Assembly (NCBI GenBank): GCA_009780985.1
Contig: WQYZ01000010.1
Location: 1-46,667, forward strand
Length of the DNA: 46,667 nucleotides
Direction: 5' to 3'
Source of the DNA: Oscillospiraceae bacterium
Lineage (GTDB): Bacteria; Bacillota; Clostridia; Oscillospirales; WRJC01
The notes under the pieces are model-generated. The model did not search any database. It had not been told where the DNA came from and saw only the letters and a list, made by a program, of their open reading frames with translations. Both the position numbers and the translations under genes were made by a program. Positions 8,284-17,123 of the stretch are shown one piece after another. Positions within the stretch are counted from its first letter, which is position 1. Every line of letters starts with the position of its first letter.

Positions 8284-9967
8284 AATTTTCAGCCGCTTCT
8301 TTACTTTGTGATATGTATGTCTGCGCGCATTCAAGCTGGGTATCCTGCTGTTCGAACTGGTTCGGCGTATAAGAAACATAATAATTCAGATAATCTATAA
8401 ACATATTGTCTATTTTATCGATTCCGACTGGCAGATCATTATATTTCTGGAAAATCTCCACCGCCGTAACTGTATTATCAGTACATTTGCTCGTAATGCC
8501 GTCGGGAGAGAGAAACCCTATTCTCGCAAGCCGCTGATTTAACGCGAGAACTGCTTTATTATCCGCGCCTTTTTTTATATCGACACAGTTTACAAAATTA
8601 AGCTGGTCAAATTTAATATTTTTGACGTCCGTCAGTTTCGGAGATATTTTTATATCCGGCTCAATCCCGATTTTATGGTATTTGTTGCCCTTTGACGATA
8701 TAATTTCGAATGCGGTGATTGCAACTATATCTCCGGGTTGGTCTTCTGAAACTTTGGAAGATTCAAGTTCCGTATAAAATTGCCCGATTCCTTTTCCGTA
8801 TGTTTTCTCGCCTATTAAAACAGCCCCTGTTATTTCTTTCAAGGATAAAGAGAATATTTCCGATGCGCTTGCAGTGTAGCCGTTTGTGAGCACGCATATT
8901 TTATCAAATTTCATTCCTTGACCGCTTGATTTTACGGTGTCAGCCGTTCCGTCATTATATTGGTAGGAAAATAAAGGGATGCCTTTGTCAGGGGTAAGCA
9001 TATCCAGCATTTCAGCCATCGAATACATATCCCCGCCGGTGTTGTTTCTTAAATCAAGTATGAGATTTTTGTAATTTTCCTGTTTCAGGTATTGTAAAAT
9101 AAGATAAAAATCGTCTGCCATTCCCTCGTCGGTGAAATTTTCTATCGTAATCAAAGCCGTATCGGCTTTATCGCCTACAGTCTTGAATGTTATCGACGAA
9201 ATATAAACAGTGGATTTCTGCATAGTAAAAGTCATTTCTTTGCCGTCTCTCCTGACTTTCAGGTCAACTTTATCTTCGACTGTAGCCAGGAGTTCCGATA
9301 CGGCCATCACTCCGAGATTTTCCACGTTTATGCCGTTTACTCCTATAATTTCATCGCCCGGTTCAAGCCCCGCGCTCAGAGCCGGGGAACCTTTCAGAAC
9401 TTTTTTTACTATAGTGTTATATAAATTTCCGTCCTCCATCTTTTTACCGTCAAAAACTATACCGTAGCCTTTATATATGTTCCCGAAAAGTTCATCTGTC
9501 GAAGTTTGAGAATAATATCCCCCGAATTGGTCAATCGCTTTCAGCAGAGAATTTCCCATTACCGGAATTGCGTTCGGATTATCTAAAAGAAATTTCCGTA
9601 TCATTAGATTTTCAGCCTGGTCGCGGGTCAAATTATATAGGTTGTATTGCGCGTATAAATCAAGCAGTTCGTCTAATTGGGGATTAATAGATTTATCGTC
9701 AATTATCTGCTGAATTATATCGTCTGTATTTACCGCCGAATAGTAATTTTTGTATTTGTCGTCAAAATTAGAGTGATATGTAGTATTTGAAGCATATGCA
9801 GAAAATTGATTTTGCGTACTGTCCTGATTTGCAGGATTTTCCTGCATATTTTGAATACTTTGCAATACATTTTCAAAATCCAGGGCGAAGGACTGCAAAG
9901 ATAACAATGCGGCAAGTATAAAGCATATAAAGACTGCCGCCGCTCTTTTTATTTGTTTGCTTTTCAT
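8264..9967 (-). CDS. exported S41-family C-terminal processing peptidase (PDZ + protease + peptidoglycan-binding-like tail)
   Basis: The ATG at 9967 is preferred because AGGAG lies 10 bases upstream; an ATG 27 bp earlier has no such site. The 567-residue product begins with MKSKQIKRAAAVFICFILAALL, a signal peptide or anchor. A PDZ domain (about 170-245) contains GSPALSAGLEPGDEIIGVNG. The S41 core has LILDLRNNTGGDMYSMAEML, the nucleophile block GYTASASEIF (Ser near 369) and the general-base Lys in GEKTYGKGIGQF. Near the C-terminus, KAVLALNQRLARIGFL...VEIFQKYNDLPVG resembles a peptidoglycan-binding repeat. It likely cleaves unfolded or regulatory proteins outside the membrane. Confidence 0.92.
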   Translation of the reverse strand: MKSKQIKRAAAVFICFILAALLSLQSFALDFENVLQSIQNMQENPANQDSTQNQFSAYASNTTYHSNFDDKYKNYYSAVNTDDIIQQIIDDKSINPQLDELLDLYAQYNLYNLTRDQAENLMIRKFLLDNPNAIPVMGNSLLKAIDQFGGYYSQTSTDELFGNIYKGYGIVFDGKKMEDGNLYNTIVKKVLKGSPALSAGLEPGDEIIGVNGINVENLGVMAVSELLATVEDKVDLKVRRDGKEMTFTMQKSTVYISSITFKTVGDKADTALITIENFTDEGMADDFYLILQYLKQENYKNLILDLRNNTGGDMYSMAEMLDMLTPDKGIPLFSYQYNDGTADTVKSSGQGMKFDKICVLTNGYTASASEIFSLSLKEITGAVLIGEKTYGKGIGQFYTELESSKVSEDQPGDIVAITAFEIISSKGNKYHKIGIEPDIKISPKLTDVKNIKFDQLNFVNCVDIKKGADNKAVLALNQRLARIGFLSPDGITSKCTDNTVTAVEIFQKYNDLPVGIDKIDNMFIDYLNYYVSYTPNQFEQQDTQLECAQTYISQSKEAAENYAKNNS

Positions 9968-10011
9968 AAATTTTTTTCTCCTGATATTTAACATACTAAT
10001 TTATTTTTATT

Positions 10012-11073
10012 TTATAATGTGATTTGCTCATCAAACGGGCAGATCTCGTTTACAGGTACGGCGGATAAAGAATGTGAAACTATTTCCGCCGGACTCCCGT
10101 TTGTTTCCCGTATATATTGAATATAAAGCTGTCCTCCGTCGGGGGTCATAGTATTTATCAATTCTTTTGTATTGACGGTTATAATATATCCGGTATGGCG
10201 GGTTCTTTTTGGGAGTGATATTCTCTTGCCTTTTTCGCAGTCAAGCCATATGTCCGTATCCTCGCCTCTGTTAATTGAGACAAAGTTTTTATTCTTCATA
10301 TCAAATAAAAACCTGACGTAAGAATCTCTTATTCCCGTCACCTCGCTCTCGTCGTATTTGACTTCCAGAAGGCTGTCCGATATGAATTTTATACTTCCGG
10401 GCGCGTCAAATTTCATCTCGACTTTACCTGTTCCCATAATCTGCGCAATATCCGCCCCGTCCGCCATGATTCCGTTTTCTTCATATTCGTTATACCCGTC
10501 GTAGTCTTCAAACTCAAACTCATCTCCAAAATCGTCAGGGAAATCGCCGTTTGCGTCTGTAAAATCCGCATCGACGGTTAATTCCTCAAAAGCGTTTAAG
10601 CTTTCTAAAATGTCAACGTCTTCTAAGTCTGTATCATCGTTTACTGTCTTTGTTCCGTTAGTCTCATTAGTCAGTTTAGCCGCTCGAATAGCGTTGAATT
10701 TCTCCGAAATCCGTTCCCTTATAACCTTCTCCTTTTTTGCTCTGATTTCCTCTGCAATTTCAGGGTTTGCGACAGTCACTCTGAAAACATTATTCCCCAT
10801 TTTGTCCTGCGCCGGCTTTGCAGTAACTCTGTCCGCATCGCTGTCATCAGAATTACTGCCGGCGACAGTGCCGCCCTCATAATTGTTTATAAAATTCAGT
10901 TTTGATATGTAGCTCGAATTCTGGGACATCATCGAAAAACTCGACATTGCGAAATTTTCCGCCATCATTCTGAAAAAAGTATCGTTATAAGCCAAATCGG
11001 TATGGGTTATTTTTATTTTAAATTTAAATTGCTTGTCATAAACAGATTCTATAGATTCTGAAAAACTGTCCAA
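10012..11073 (-). CDS. DUF1934/YwiB-like (calycin-type) domain protein with long acidic N-terminal extension
   Basis: This is a 353-residue protein without a signal peptide. Residues ~205-345 (GTGKVEMKFDAPGSIKF, LEVKYDESEVTGIRDSYVRF, INRGEDTDIWLDCEKGKRIS, GGQLYIQYIRE) follow the pattern of the DUF1934/YwiB beta-barrel family, which is often next to cell-wall or argS genes. The first 200 residues are unlike that family. They comprise a Met/Ser-rich start, a short coiled coil near 108-135 and a very acidic stretch (DADFTDANGDFPDDFGDEFE). The function is unknown. Its place between murI and the S41 protease suggests a cell-envelope role. The domain call comes from pattern memory, not a search. 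Confidence 0.6.
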   Translation of the reverse strand: MDSFSESIESVYDKQFKFKIKITHTDLAYNDTFFRMMAENFAMSSFSMMSQNSSYISKLNFINNYEGGTVAGSNSDDSDADRVTAKPAQDKMGNNVFRVTVANPEIAEEIRAKKEKVIRERISEKFNAIRAAKLTNETNGTKTVNDDTDLEDVDILESLNAFEELTVDADFTDANGDFPDDFGDEFEFEDYDGYNEYEENGIMADGADIAQIMGTGKVEMKFDAPGSIKFISDSLLEVKYDESEVTGIRDSYVRFLFDMKNKNFVSINRGEDTDIWLDCEKGKRISLPKRTRHTGYIITVNTKELINTMTPDGGQLYIQYIRETNGSPAEIVSHSLSAVPVNEICPFDEQITL

Positions 11074-11127
11074 GAATAATCACCTTCTTATATTTTATAT
11101 CGTCTCTTTAAAAAAAAATTCTAAAAT

Positions 11128-11144
11128 AATGAGCAAAGCTCATT
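11128..11144 (-). terminator. short hairpin with U-rich tail after murI (possible attenuator)
   Basis: AATGAGC-TTT-GCTCATT (minus-strand sense) is followed by ATTTTAGAATTTTTTTTT. The stem is only 7 bp, so read-through into the DUF1934-like gene is expected. It may partly uncouple the ddl-murI pair from the genes downstream. Confidence 0.45.
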
Positions 11145-11207
11145 TTATATAATATCAAATTTTTTATAAATATTCAATCCTATTTTATAAATATTTTAAT
11201 AAAATTT

Positions 11208-12068
11208 TTAGTATTTTTCTATCTCGATTTTTGTAACCTCAAAATTTATATCGCATCCCAAAAAATTCGACGCAATATGTGAAAAATTAAAAACCTCGTC
11301 GCTTATGTAAACTTCAAGTCTGCCTTTTCTGTTTGCGCTGTTCAGAAGATTCTCTTCCGTCAGTGCGTTCTTTAATCTGTGTGCCGCCTCAAGTCCTGCG
11401 TCTATTAACTCTGTTTTAACAATTTTATCTTTATTTATAACGCTGTCGATTGTATGTTTTATCAGAGGATAATGGGTACAGGCTAAAATCAGCGACGATA
11501 AATTCAAATCTCTTAATTCGCTCAAATAATATTCAGCCGTCAGTTTTGTTATCATGTTCGACGTATTTCCGTTATCCACATGTCCGTATTCCACAAGAGG
11601 CACGAATAACGGACACGCTTTGCCGTAAACCTTGCAGGTTTCGTCCGATTCGCCGATATATTTTTTATATGCCCCTCTCGATATTGTCGCTTCCGTTGCG
11701 ATTACCCCGATATTTTTATTTTTTGAGGCGTCTGCGGTTTTAATTGCTTTTTCGCACGCGGATTCCACAACCCCGATTATCGGAATATCCGGGAATATCT
11801 CTTTCAAATAATCTATTGCGACAGAGGCGACAGTGCCGCACGCGATAAGAACCATCTTGACGTTTTTGCTTATCAGGAAATTCATGTCCTGACGCGAATA
11901 TTTTTGTATTGTCTCATACGACCTGCTGCCGTAAGGCACCCTGCCGGAGTCTCCGAAATAGACGATATCCTCGTTCGGCAGTATTTTCAAAGCCTCGCGC
12001 ACCGCGCACAATCCTCCGAGACCGGAATCGAAAATCCCGACCGGACGCGTATCTGTGTTTAAACTCAT
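11208..12068 (-). CDS. murI: glutamate racemase
   Basis: This 286-residue protein starts RPVGIFDSGLGGLCAVRE and has VYFGDSGRVPYGSRS. The two catalytic cysteines lie in IACGTVASVA and LACTHYPLI. It interconverts L- and D-glutamate, supplying D-Glu for UDP-MurNAc peptide synthesis. It starts 10 bp after the ddl stop with the AAGGTG ribosome binding site overlapping the ddl stop, so the two are translationally coupled. Confidence 0.96.
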   Translation of the reverse strand: MSLNTDTRPVGIFDSGLGGLCAVREALKILPNEDIVYFGDSGRVPYGSRSYETIQKYSRQDMNFLISKNVKMVLIACGTVASVAIDYLKEIFPDIPIIGVVESACEKAIKTADASKNKNIGVIATEATISRGAYKKYIGESDETCKVYGKACPLFVPLVEYGHVDNGNTSNMITKLTAEYYLSELRDLNLSSLILACTHYPLIKHTIDSVINKDKIVKTELIDAGLEAAHRLKNALTEENLLNSANRKGRLEVYISDEVFNFSHIASNFLGCDINFEVTKIEIEKY

Positions 12069-12077
12069 AAATTCACC

Positions 12078-13199
12078 TTATTTCTCTAACGCCAATTCGA
12101 TTATCTGTGTGACAACTTCTTTATATGTTATATTCTCGTTATACATCATTAGTTTTGCGAACATGCTGATATCCGTGAATCCCGGTATTGAATTTGTTTC
12201 GTTGAAATATATTTTGTTATTTTCGCCGAGAAAAAAGTCAACCCTCGAAAATCCCCCCGCGCCGACAGTCATGTAAACTTTTTTTGCAAGCTCTCTTATC
12301 TTTTCGCTTGTTTCTTCTTCTATTTCCGCAGGGATAAATTTTTCGGACGTGTCTGTTATGTATTTTGTGTCATAATCGTAAAATTCGGCGTTCGGCTTGA
12401 TCTCTCCCGGACATGAAACAATAAGGTTATCGTCGTTGCCGATTACGGCGACTTCAATTTCTTTACCGTTTATATTTTCTTCGATTATAATTTTACTGTC
12501 ATATGTGAAAGCGTCAAGAATTGCTTGCCTTACCCCGTTTTTCCCGTCTTGTTCCTTAACTTTGAATATCCCGACTGACGAACCGGCGTTCGCGGGTTTT
12601 ATAAACATAGGGAATTTTAACTTTTCTATGGCGCGTCCGATAATTTCCTCCGGATATTTGTCAAACTCATATTTTTTAAATGCAATATAATTTGCCATGT
12701 TTATCCCGTCGATTTCGGCGCATAAAACTTTCATTATAACTTTATCGAACGAGCAAACTGAGCCTATAATATCAGAGCCTGCGCAAGGGATTTCATACAT
12801 TTTTGCAAGTCCCTGAATTGAGCCGTCTTCGCCATTTGCGCCGTGAACTATCGGCAGAATTACGTCTATATTTATTTTATCGAAACTTTCGCCGTCCATA
12901 TTAATTTTTTTGTTTGTAAACTTACATAAACACGCTTTTTTATTTGTTTTACTTCTTGGAATAATTGCGCACGGAAAAAGATTTTCACTGTCGTTTATCC
13001 AAGACAAATCTCTTATATTTTCGTTTGAACCGGTATATATATTCCATTCGCCGGATTTGGTTATTCCGACCTTTACTGTGTTAAATTTTTCTTCGTCTAT
13101 ATTACCTGCCACGCTGTTGAACGAGCGACATGAAACTTCATATTCTGTTGAATTTCCGCCGAAAAGGCATAAAACTGTTATTTTCCCTGTTTTCTCCAT
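12078..13199 (-). CDS. ddl: D-alanine--D-alanine ligase
   Basis: This 373-residue ATP-grasp ligase has the N-terminal block LFGGNSTEYEVSCRS, VHGANGEDGSIQGLAKMYEIPCAGS, the glycine-rich loop KPANAGSSVGIFKV, and the Mg/ATP block RVDFFLGENNKIYFNETNSI. It makes the D-Ala-D-Ala dipeptide for the peptidoglycan stem. It is the first gene of the minus-strand wall run. The full motif set supports a functional Ddl; whether it is a D-Ala-D-Ala or D-Ala-D-Lac type cannot be settled by eye. Confidence 0.95.
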   Translation of the reverse strand: MEKTGKITVLCLFGGNSTEYEVSCRSFNSVAGNIDEEKFNTVKVGITKSGEWNIYTGSNENIRDLSWINDSENLFPCAIIPRSKTNKKACLCKFTNKKINMDGESFDKINIDVILPIVHGANGEDGSIQGLAKMYEIPCAGSDIIGSVCSFDKVIMKVLCAEIDGINMANYIAFKKYEFDKYPEEIIGRAIEKLKFPMFIKPANAGSSVGIFKVKEQDGKNGVRQAILDAFTYDSKIIIEENINGKEIEVAVIGNDDNLIVSCPGEIKPNAEFYDYDTKYITDTSEKFIPAEIEEETSEKIRELAKKVYMTVGAGGFSRVDFFLGENNKIYFNETNSIPGFTDISMFAKLMMYNENITYKEVVTQIIELALEK

Positions 13200-13228
13200 T
13201 TTAATATGCGCCTCCGCTTATATTTTTG

Positions 13229-13334
13229 TTATAGCAACTTGAATTTTAATTAACTATATATCTTAATAAAAGGCTCATAAACATAGGACAGTTTTTAAAA
13301 ATATCATAGTATATGAAAACAAAAGTTGCTATAA
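13229..13334. repeat. 12-bp inverted repeat flanking a short AT-rich intergenic segment
   Basis: TTATAGCAACTT (13229-13240) is repeated in inverted orientation as AAGTTGCTATAA (13323-13334), with 82 bp of AT-rich sequence between. It lies upstream of ddl and downstream of the gene at 13370-13864. It could be a minute MITE or a paired regulatory site. There is no coding content. Confidence 0.4.
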
Positions 13335-13369
13335 TAAAATAATTATAAAATAATTTTATTAATACAATA

Positions 13370-13864
13370 TTATTTTAACGTAAAAAGTTCTTTATATATG
13401 CTCAAGAGATTATACGGCTTTCCTTCCCTCCAGAATAACCAGCGCAGGTAGTCCTCGACCCATATTGCAAACGGCATCAATAAAAACCATAAAATTGCGT
13501 ACTGTATGCAGATCTGACCGTAAATATTCCCGAATTTCCCGGTATAATCCCAAATCCCAAGACCGAGCCATATATTCAGTATGCATCCTGAAACGAATTC
13601 GACCGCTAAAACTATCACTGCGCCTATAAGAGACTGCCACACCATTTTCGATTTATAAAAAAGCGGCATCTGGTTTATTTCTCCAATCGCAATTCCGCAT
13701 AAACCCCCTATGGGAAGCATGACTATATTTGTCCAGCCTCTCCAGATTCCCTCAATCGTGAGATATATCATCCCCATAAAAAACCAAAGAATTAATACGC
13801 GAAATAATTTTGCCTTTTTAGATAATTTACTTTTGCCGGCTTTATAAGAATTAGATTTTATCAT
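13370..13864 (-). CDS. small multi-pass membrane protein, putative ABC-transporter type IV (CmpB-like) family
   Basis: This 164-residue protein has about four hydrophobic segments (FRVLILWFFMGMIYLTIEG, NIVMLPIGGLCGIAIGEI, SLIGAVIVLAVEFVSGCIL, AILWFLLMPFAIWVEDYLRW). The conserved core NIWLGLGIWDYTGKFGNIYGQICI matches the WDYS...N..GQICL pattern of the PF06541-type putative ABC transporter family, common in Clostridia. The role is unknown and no ATPase partner is adjacent. It stands alone, divergent from spoVAC. Confidence 0.7.
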   Translation of the reverse strand: MIKSNSYKAGKSKLSKKAKLFRVLILWFFMGMIYLTIEGIWRGWTNIVMLPIGGLCGIAIGEINQMPLFYKSKMVWQSLIGAVIVLAVEFVSGCILNIWLGLGIWDYTGKFGNIYGQICIQYAILWFLLMPFAIWVEDYLRWLFWREGKPYNLLSIYKELFTLK

Positions 13865-14028
13865 TTAAAAATCCCCTTAATTTTTATATTTTAATAAAAG
13901 ATATTCTCAAAGTTTATCTTATATGACATTTGTGCCGCCGGCGTTAAAAATTATAAATATTTCCTGTATAAAAAGCCTTATAACCTCGAAAAATAATAAA
14001 AAATTAAAAATTAAAAGGAATTTTTCTT

Positions 14029-14466
14029 ATGCAAATGGATAAAGCGACATATAAAAAATACGCTGAGAAAAGCGCGAAAAAATCAAATGTTTTATTGAAT
14101 GTAACAAAAGCGTTCATTATCGGAGGGCTTATTTGCTGTTTAGGCGAAGCTTTTATGGCTTTATATAAAAATTTAGGCGCAAGTCTTGAAAACGCAAGGT
14201 TATTGGAATCTGTAACTCTTATATTTCTTGCGGCTTTAGTCACAGGATTCGGGTTTTTTGACGATATAGCAAAACATGCGGGCGCTGGGACTATTGTGCC
14301 GATAACAGGATTTGCCAACTCTGTCGTAGCTCCGGCAATAGACAGCAAAAGCGAGGGATTTATTATGGGAGTCGGGGCAAAAATGTTTATCATAGCCGGT
14401 CCCGTCATAGTTTACGGGACAATCGCCTCTATAATATACGGCATTGTGTATTATTTTATAAAATAG
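14029..14466 (+). CDS. spoVAC: stage V sporulation protein AC
   Basis: This 145-residue protein has four hydrophobic helices and the SpoVAC blocks VTKAFIIGGLICCLGEA, FDDIAKHAGAGTIVPITGFA and KSEGFIMGVGAKMF, followed by IAGPVIVYG. SpoVAC is a mechanosensitive-type channel component of the spore inner membrane, taking part in dipicolinic acid uptake and release. The start ATG follows AAAAGGAATTTTTCTT. Usually spoVAC is followed by spoVAD and spoVAE; here it is alone, with serC starting 250 bp later on the same strand. Its presence implies an endospore-forming lineage. Confidence 0.94.
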   Translation: MQMDKATYKKYAEKSAKKSNVLLNVTKAFIIGGLICCLGEAFMALYKNLGASLENARLLESVTLIFLAALVTGFGFFDDIAKHAGAGTIVPITGFANSVVAPAIDSKSEGFIMGVGAKMFIIAGPVIVYGTIASIIYGIVYYFIK

Positions 14467-14482
14467 ATGCGCTATAATCTTT

Positions 14483-14529
14483 TTGCAGGAGCGACAGGCT
14501 GAACGCGTTCGACATTGCCGTTCCTGCAA
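14483..14529 (+). terminator. stem-loop after spoVAC
   Basis: TTGCAGGAGCGACA pairs with TGCCGTTCCTGCAA (one mismatch, one G-U), enclosing a loop that contains the palindrome AACGCGTT. There is no U-run directly after, so it is either a weak terminator or a structured 3' end. Confidence 0.5.
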
Positions 14530-14587
14530 ATTAATTGATATTGACAAAAAATTAACAATATATCTTAATATATTTTGATTGAGCGGA

Positions 14588-14616
14588 TTGACATATAATC
14601 CAAAATGTTATATAAT
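14588..14616 (+). promoter_or_regulatory. consensus sigma-A promoter of serC-serA
   Basis: TTGACA (14588-14593) and TATAAT (14611-14616) are separated by exactly 17 bp. The transcript would have a leader of about 90-95 nt, very AT-rich, in which I see no T-box or riboswitch core. Confidence 0.85.
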
Positions 14617-14715
14617 AAATATAATCTATTTAAAATTTAAATTTATTTAATTTTTAAAGATAGGTTATATATTTTTTAAATAATTAATCAATAATTTTAA
14701 GGAGAGAATGAAATT

Positions 14716-15801
14716 ATGAACAGAGTTTACAATTTTTCAGCCGGTCCTTCATGCCTTCCGTTGAAAGTGCTTGAAATTGCCTCGCGCGAGATGACAAATT
14801 ATAATAACAGCGGCATGTCCGTTATGGAAATGAGCCACCGATCGTCCGTATATGAGGCAATAATCTCAGAAGCTCAAAGTCTGCTCCGTGAAATTATGGG
14901 AATACCGGAAAATTATAAAGTTCTGTTCCTGCAGGGCGGAGCGACTTTGCAGTTTGCCGGAGTCCCGATGAATCTTATGAACGGGTCAGGCAAAGCTGAT
15001 TATATCATCAGCGGAAACTTTGCAAAAGGCGCGTTTGACGAAGCGGTAAAATACGGCGACGTCGTAGCCGCCGCATCTTCAAAAGACGAGAATTTTTCGT
15101 ATGTCCCTGAAATAAAACGCGAAGATATTAGATCCGACGCAGATTATGTTCACATATGCGAAAATAACACCATAGAGGGCACAAAATTTCAGAAATTGCC
15201 TGACACGGGAAATATTCCTCTCGTTTCAGATTCGTCGTCGTGTATATTGTCAGAACCGTCCGACGTTTCAAAATATGCCTTAATTTACGCCGGAGCGCAG
15301 AAAAATATGGGTCCGAGCGGTCTCACTGTCGTCATAGTCCGCGACGATTTAATCGGTAAGGCAAGACCTGAAACCCCGAAAATTATGAATTATAAACTTC
15401 AGGCAGACGATAATTCTATGATAAACACGCCCGCATGCTATGCGATTTATGTCGCTATGCTTGTATTCAGATGGCTCAAAAACGACATCGGCGGTCTTGA
15501 GGCGATGAAGAAAATAAATGTCGAAAAAGCCGGTATGTTGTATGATTTCCTCGACAATTCAAAATTATATAAACCTACGGCGAAAAAAGAATTCAGGTCA
15601 ATTATGAATGTAACGTTTGTGACTGGAAATAAAGACCTCGACGACAAATTCTGCAAAGAAGCAGAAAAAACAGGCTTTGTGAACATAAAAGGTCACCGTT
15701 CCGTAGGGGGCATGAGAGCGTCGATTTACAATGGTATGCCTGTAGAGGGAATAAAAGAATTAGTCAATTTTATGGCTAAATTCGAATCTGAAAATAAATA
15801 A
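14716..15801 (+). CDS. serC: phosphoserine aminotransferase
   Basis: This 361-residue class V aminotransferase begins RVYNFSAGPSCLPLKVLE. It has GMSVMEMSHRS, FLQGGATLQFAGVPMN and the PLP-lysine block YAGAQKNMGPSGLTVVIV. It ends in VGGMRASIYNGMPVEGIKEL, which carries the substrate-phosphate arginine. It converts 3-phosphohydroxypyruvate and glutamate to phosphoserine. AAGGAGAG precedes the ATG. It is 35 bp upstream of serA, forming the serine pathway operon; serB is not present here. Confidence 0.97.
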   Translation: MNRVYNFSAGPSCLPLKVLEIASREMTNYNNSGMSVMEMSHRSSVYEAIISEAQSLLREIMGIPENYKVLFLQGGATLQFAGVPMNLMNGSGKADYIISGNFAKGAFDEAVKYGDVVAAASSKDENFSYVPEIKREDIRSDADYVHICENNTIEGTKFQKLPDTGNIPLVSDSSSCILSEPSDVSKYALIYAGAQKNMGPSGLTVVIVRDDLIGKARPETPKIMNYKLQADDNSMINTPACYAIYVAMLVFRWLKNDIGGLEAMKKINVEKAGMLYDFLDNSKLYKPTAKKEFRSIMNVTFVTGNKDLDDKFCKEAEKTGFVNIKGHRSVGGMRASIYNGMPVEGIKELVNFMAKFESENK

Positions 15802-15836
15802 TTATAATAATTAATTAAGATCGGAGAAACAGATAT

Positions 15837-16994
15837 ATGTTTAAAATAAAAACACAAAATAAAATAACAAAATTGGGTCTTGATATTTTTGACACGGCAA
15901 AATACATAATATCGGACGCGGAGACAAATCCCGACGCGATAATCGTGCGTTCGGCTGATATGCTGAAGATGGAAGCCAATCCGGAGCTTAAAGCAATCGC
16001 AAGAGCCGGAGCGGGAGTCAACAATATTCCGATTGACAGATGCACAGAAGCCGGAATTGTCGTGTTCAACACTCCCGGCGCAAACGCAAACGCTGTGAAA
16101 GAACTCGCCGTCTGCGCGCTTGTGCTCGCGTCGCGAAACGTTATCGATGCCGTAAATTGGGCGAACACTTTGACAACAGATGTTGCAAAAGAAGTTGAGG
16201 CTGGAAAAGGCAAATTCGCAGGCTGCGAAATTACCGGCAAAACATTGGGGATAATAGGTCTGGGTAACGTCGGTTCAAGGACGGCAAATGCCGGAGTTTC
16301 GCTCGGTATGAACGTCATAGGCAACGATCCGTATATGACGATAGAATCCGCTCTGTCGCTTCCCAGTTCCGCTAAAATAGCAAAAGAACGCGCAGAAGTA
16401 TTAGAAAAAAGCGACTATATAATTCTTCATGCAACTTTTACCCCTGAAACAAAACATATGATAAACGAGAAATCCATTGCTTCAATGAAAACGGGAGTTG
16501 TAATAATAAATCTGTCAAGAGCGGATTTAGTCGACGACGAAGCAATGGCGGCAGCTTTGGAAAGCGGCAAAGTCGCAAAATACGTCACGGATTTCCCCAA
16601 CGAGAAAGTTTTAAAGATGAAAAATGCAATAGCTATACCTCATTTGGGAGCGTCCTCTCAGGAATCCGAAGACAAATGCGCGGTTATGGCAGTGAACCAG
16701 ACGATAGACTTCTTGGAGAACGGCAATATCAAAAACAGCGTAAATTATCCCGAACTTGTTATTGACAGGAGCACCGACGCAAGATTATGCGTATTCCATA
16801 AGAACGTATCGGGAGTGATTTCAAAAATTTCTTCTGCCGTATCGGAGTTTAGAATCAACATAGAGAATTTTACAAGTAAGTCGAAAAACGACTACGCGTA
16901 TACAATATGCGAGATAAACGCTCAGATACCGGAGACCCTCATCGATAAAATTTCGCAAATACCGGATATAATAAAAGTAAACGTAATAAAATGA
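15837..16994 (+). CDS. serA: D-3-phosphoglycerate dehydrogenase (short form, ACT domain)
   Basis: This 385-residue D-2-hydroxyacid dehydrogenase has substrate-domain blocks IARAGAGVNNIPIDRCTEAG and VFNTPGANANAVKELAV. The NAD-binding block is GIIGLGNVGSRTANAG, the catalytic Arg lies in INLSRADLVDD, and the catalytic His lies in IPHLGASSQESE. A C-terminal ACT-like domain (about 315-385, LCVFHKNVSGVISKISSAVS) suggests feedback control by serine. The length fits the type without the ASB domain. Transcription ends at a strong terminator 11 bp after the stop. Confidence 0.95.
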   Translation: MFKIKTQNKITKLGLDIFDTAKYIISDAETNPDAIIVRSADMLKMEANPELKAIARAGAGVNNIPIDRCTEAGIVVFNTPGANANAVKELAVCALVLASRNVIDAVNWANTLTTDVAKEVEAGKGKFAGCEITGKTLGIIGLGNVGSRTANAGVSLGMNVIGNDPYMTIESALSLPSSAKIAKERAEVLEKSDYIILHATFTPETKHMINEKSIASMKTGVVIINLSRADLVDDEAMAAALESGKVAKYVTDFPNEKVLKMKNAIAIPHLGASSQESEDKCAVMAVNQTIDFLENGNIKNSVNYPELVIDRSTDARLCVFHKNVSGVISKISSAVSEFRINIENFTSKSKNDYAYTICEINAQIPETLIDKISQIPDIIKVNVIK

Positions 16995-17004
16995 GTATAA
17001 AATT

Positions 17005-17042
17005 AACGAAATCCCCGATTTTATTGGGGATTTCGTTTTTTC
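17005..17042 (+). terminator. intrinsic terminator of serC-serA
   Basis: The stem AACGAAATCCCC/GGGGATTTCGTT (12 bp, perfect) surrounds a 9-nt loop and is followed by a T run. Confidence 0.93.
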
Positions 17043-17123
17043 GGTCTAATCATGTCAAAAGCCGAGATACAGTTTAAAAAATACTTTGTCAATGACATCT
17101 GTCGCATCGTATTTATTTTGATA

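Noticed and set aside
8284-8379. longer N-terminus for PgeF
   Set aside because: The extra 32 residues lie inside the S41 gene and do not resemble the family; the ATG at 8283 matches the usual start.
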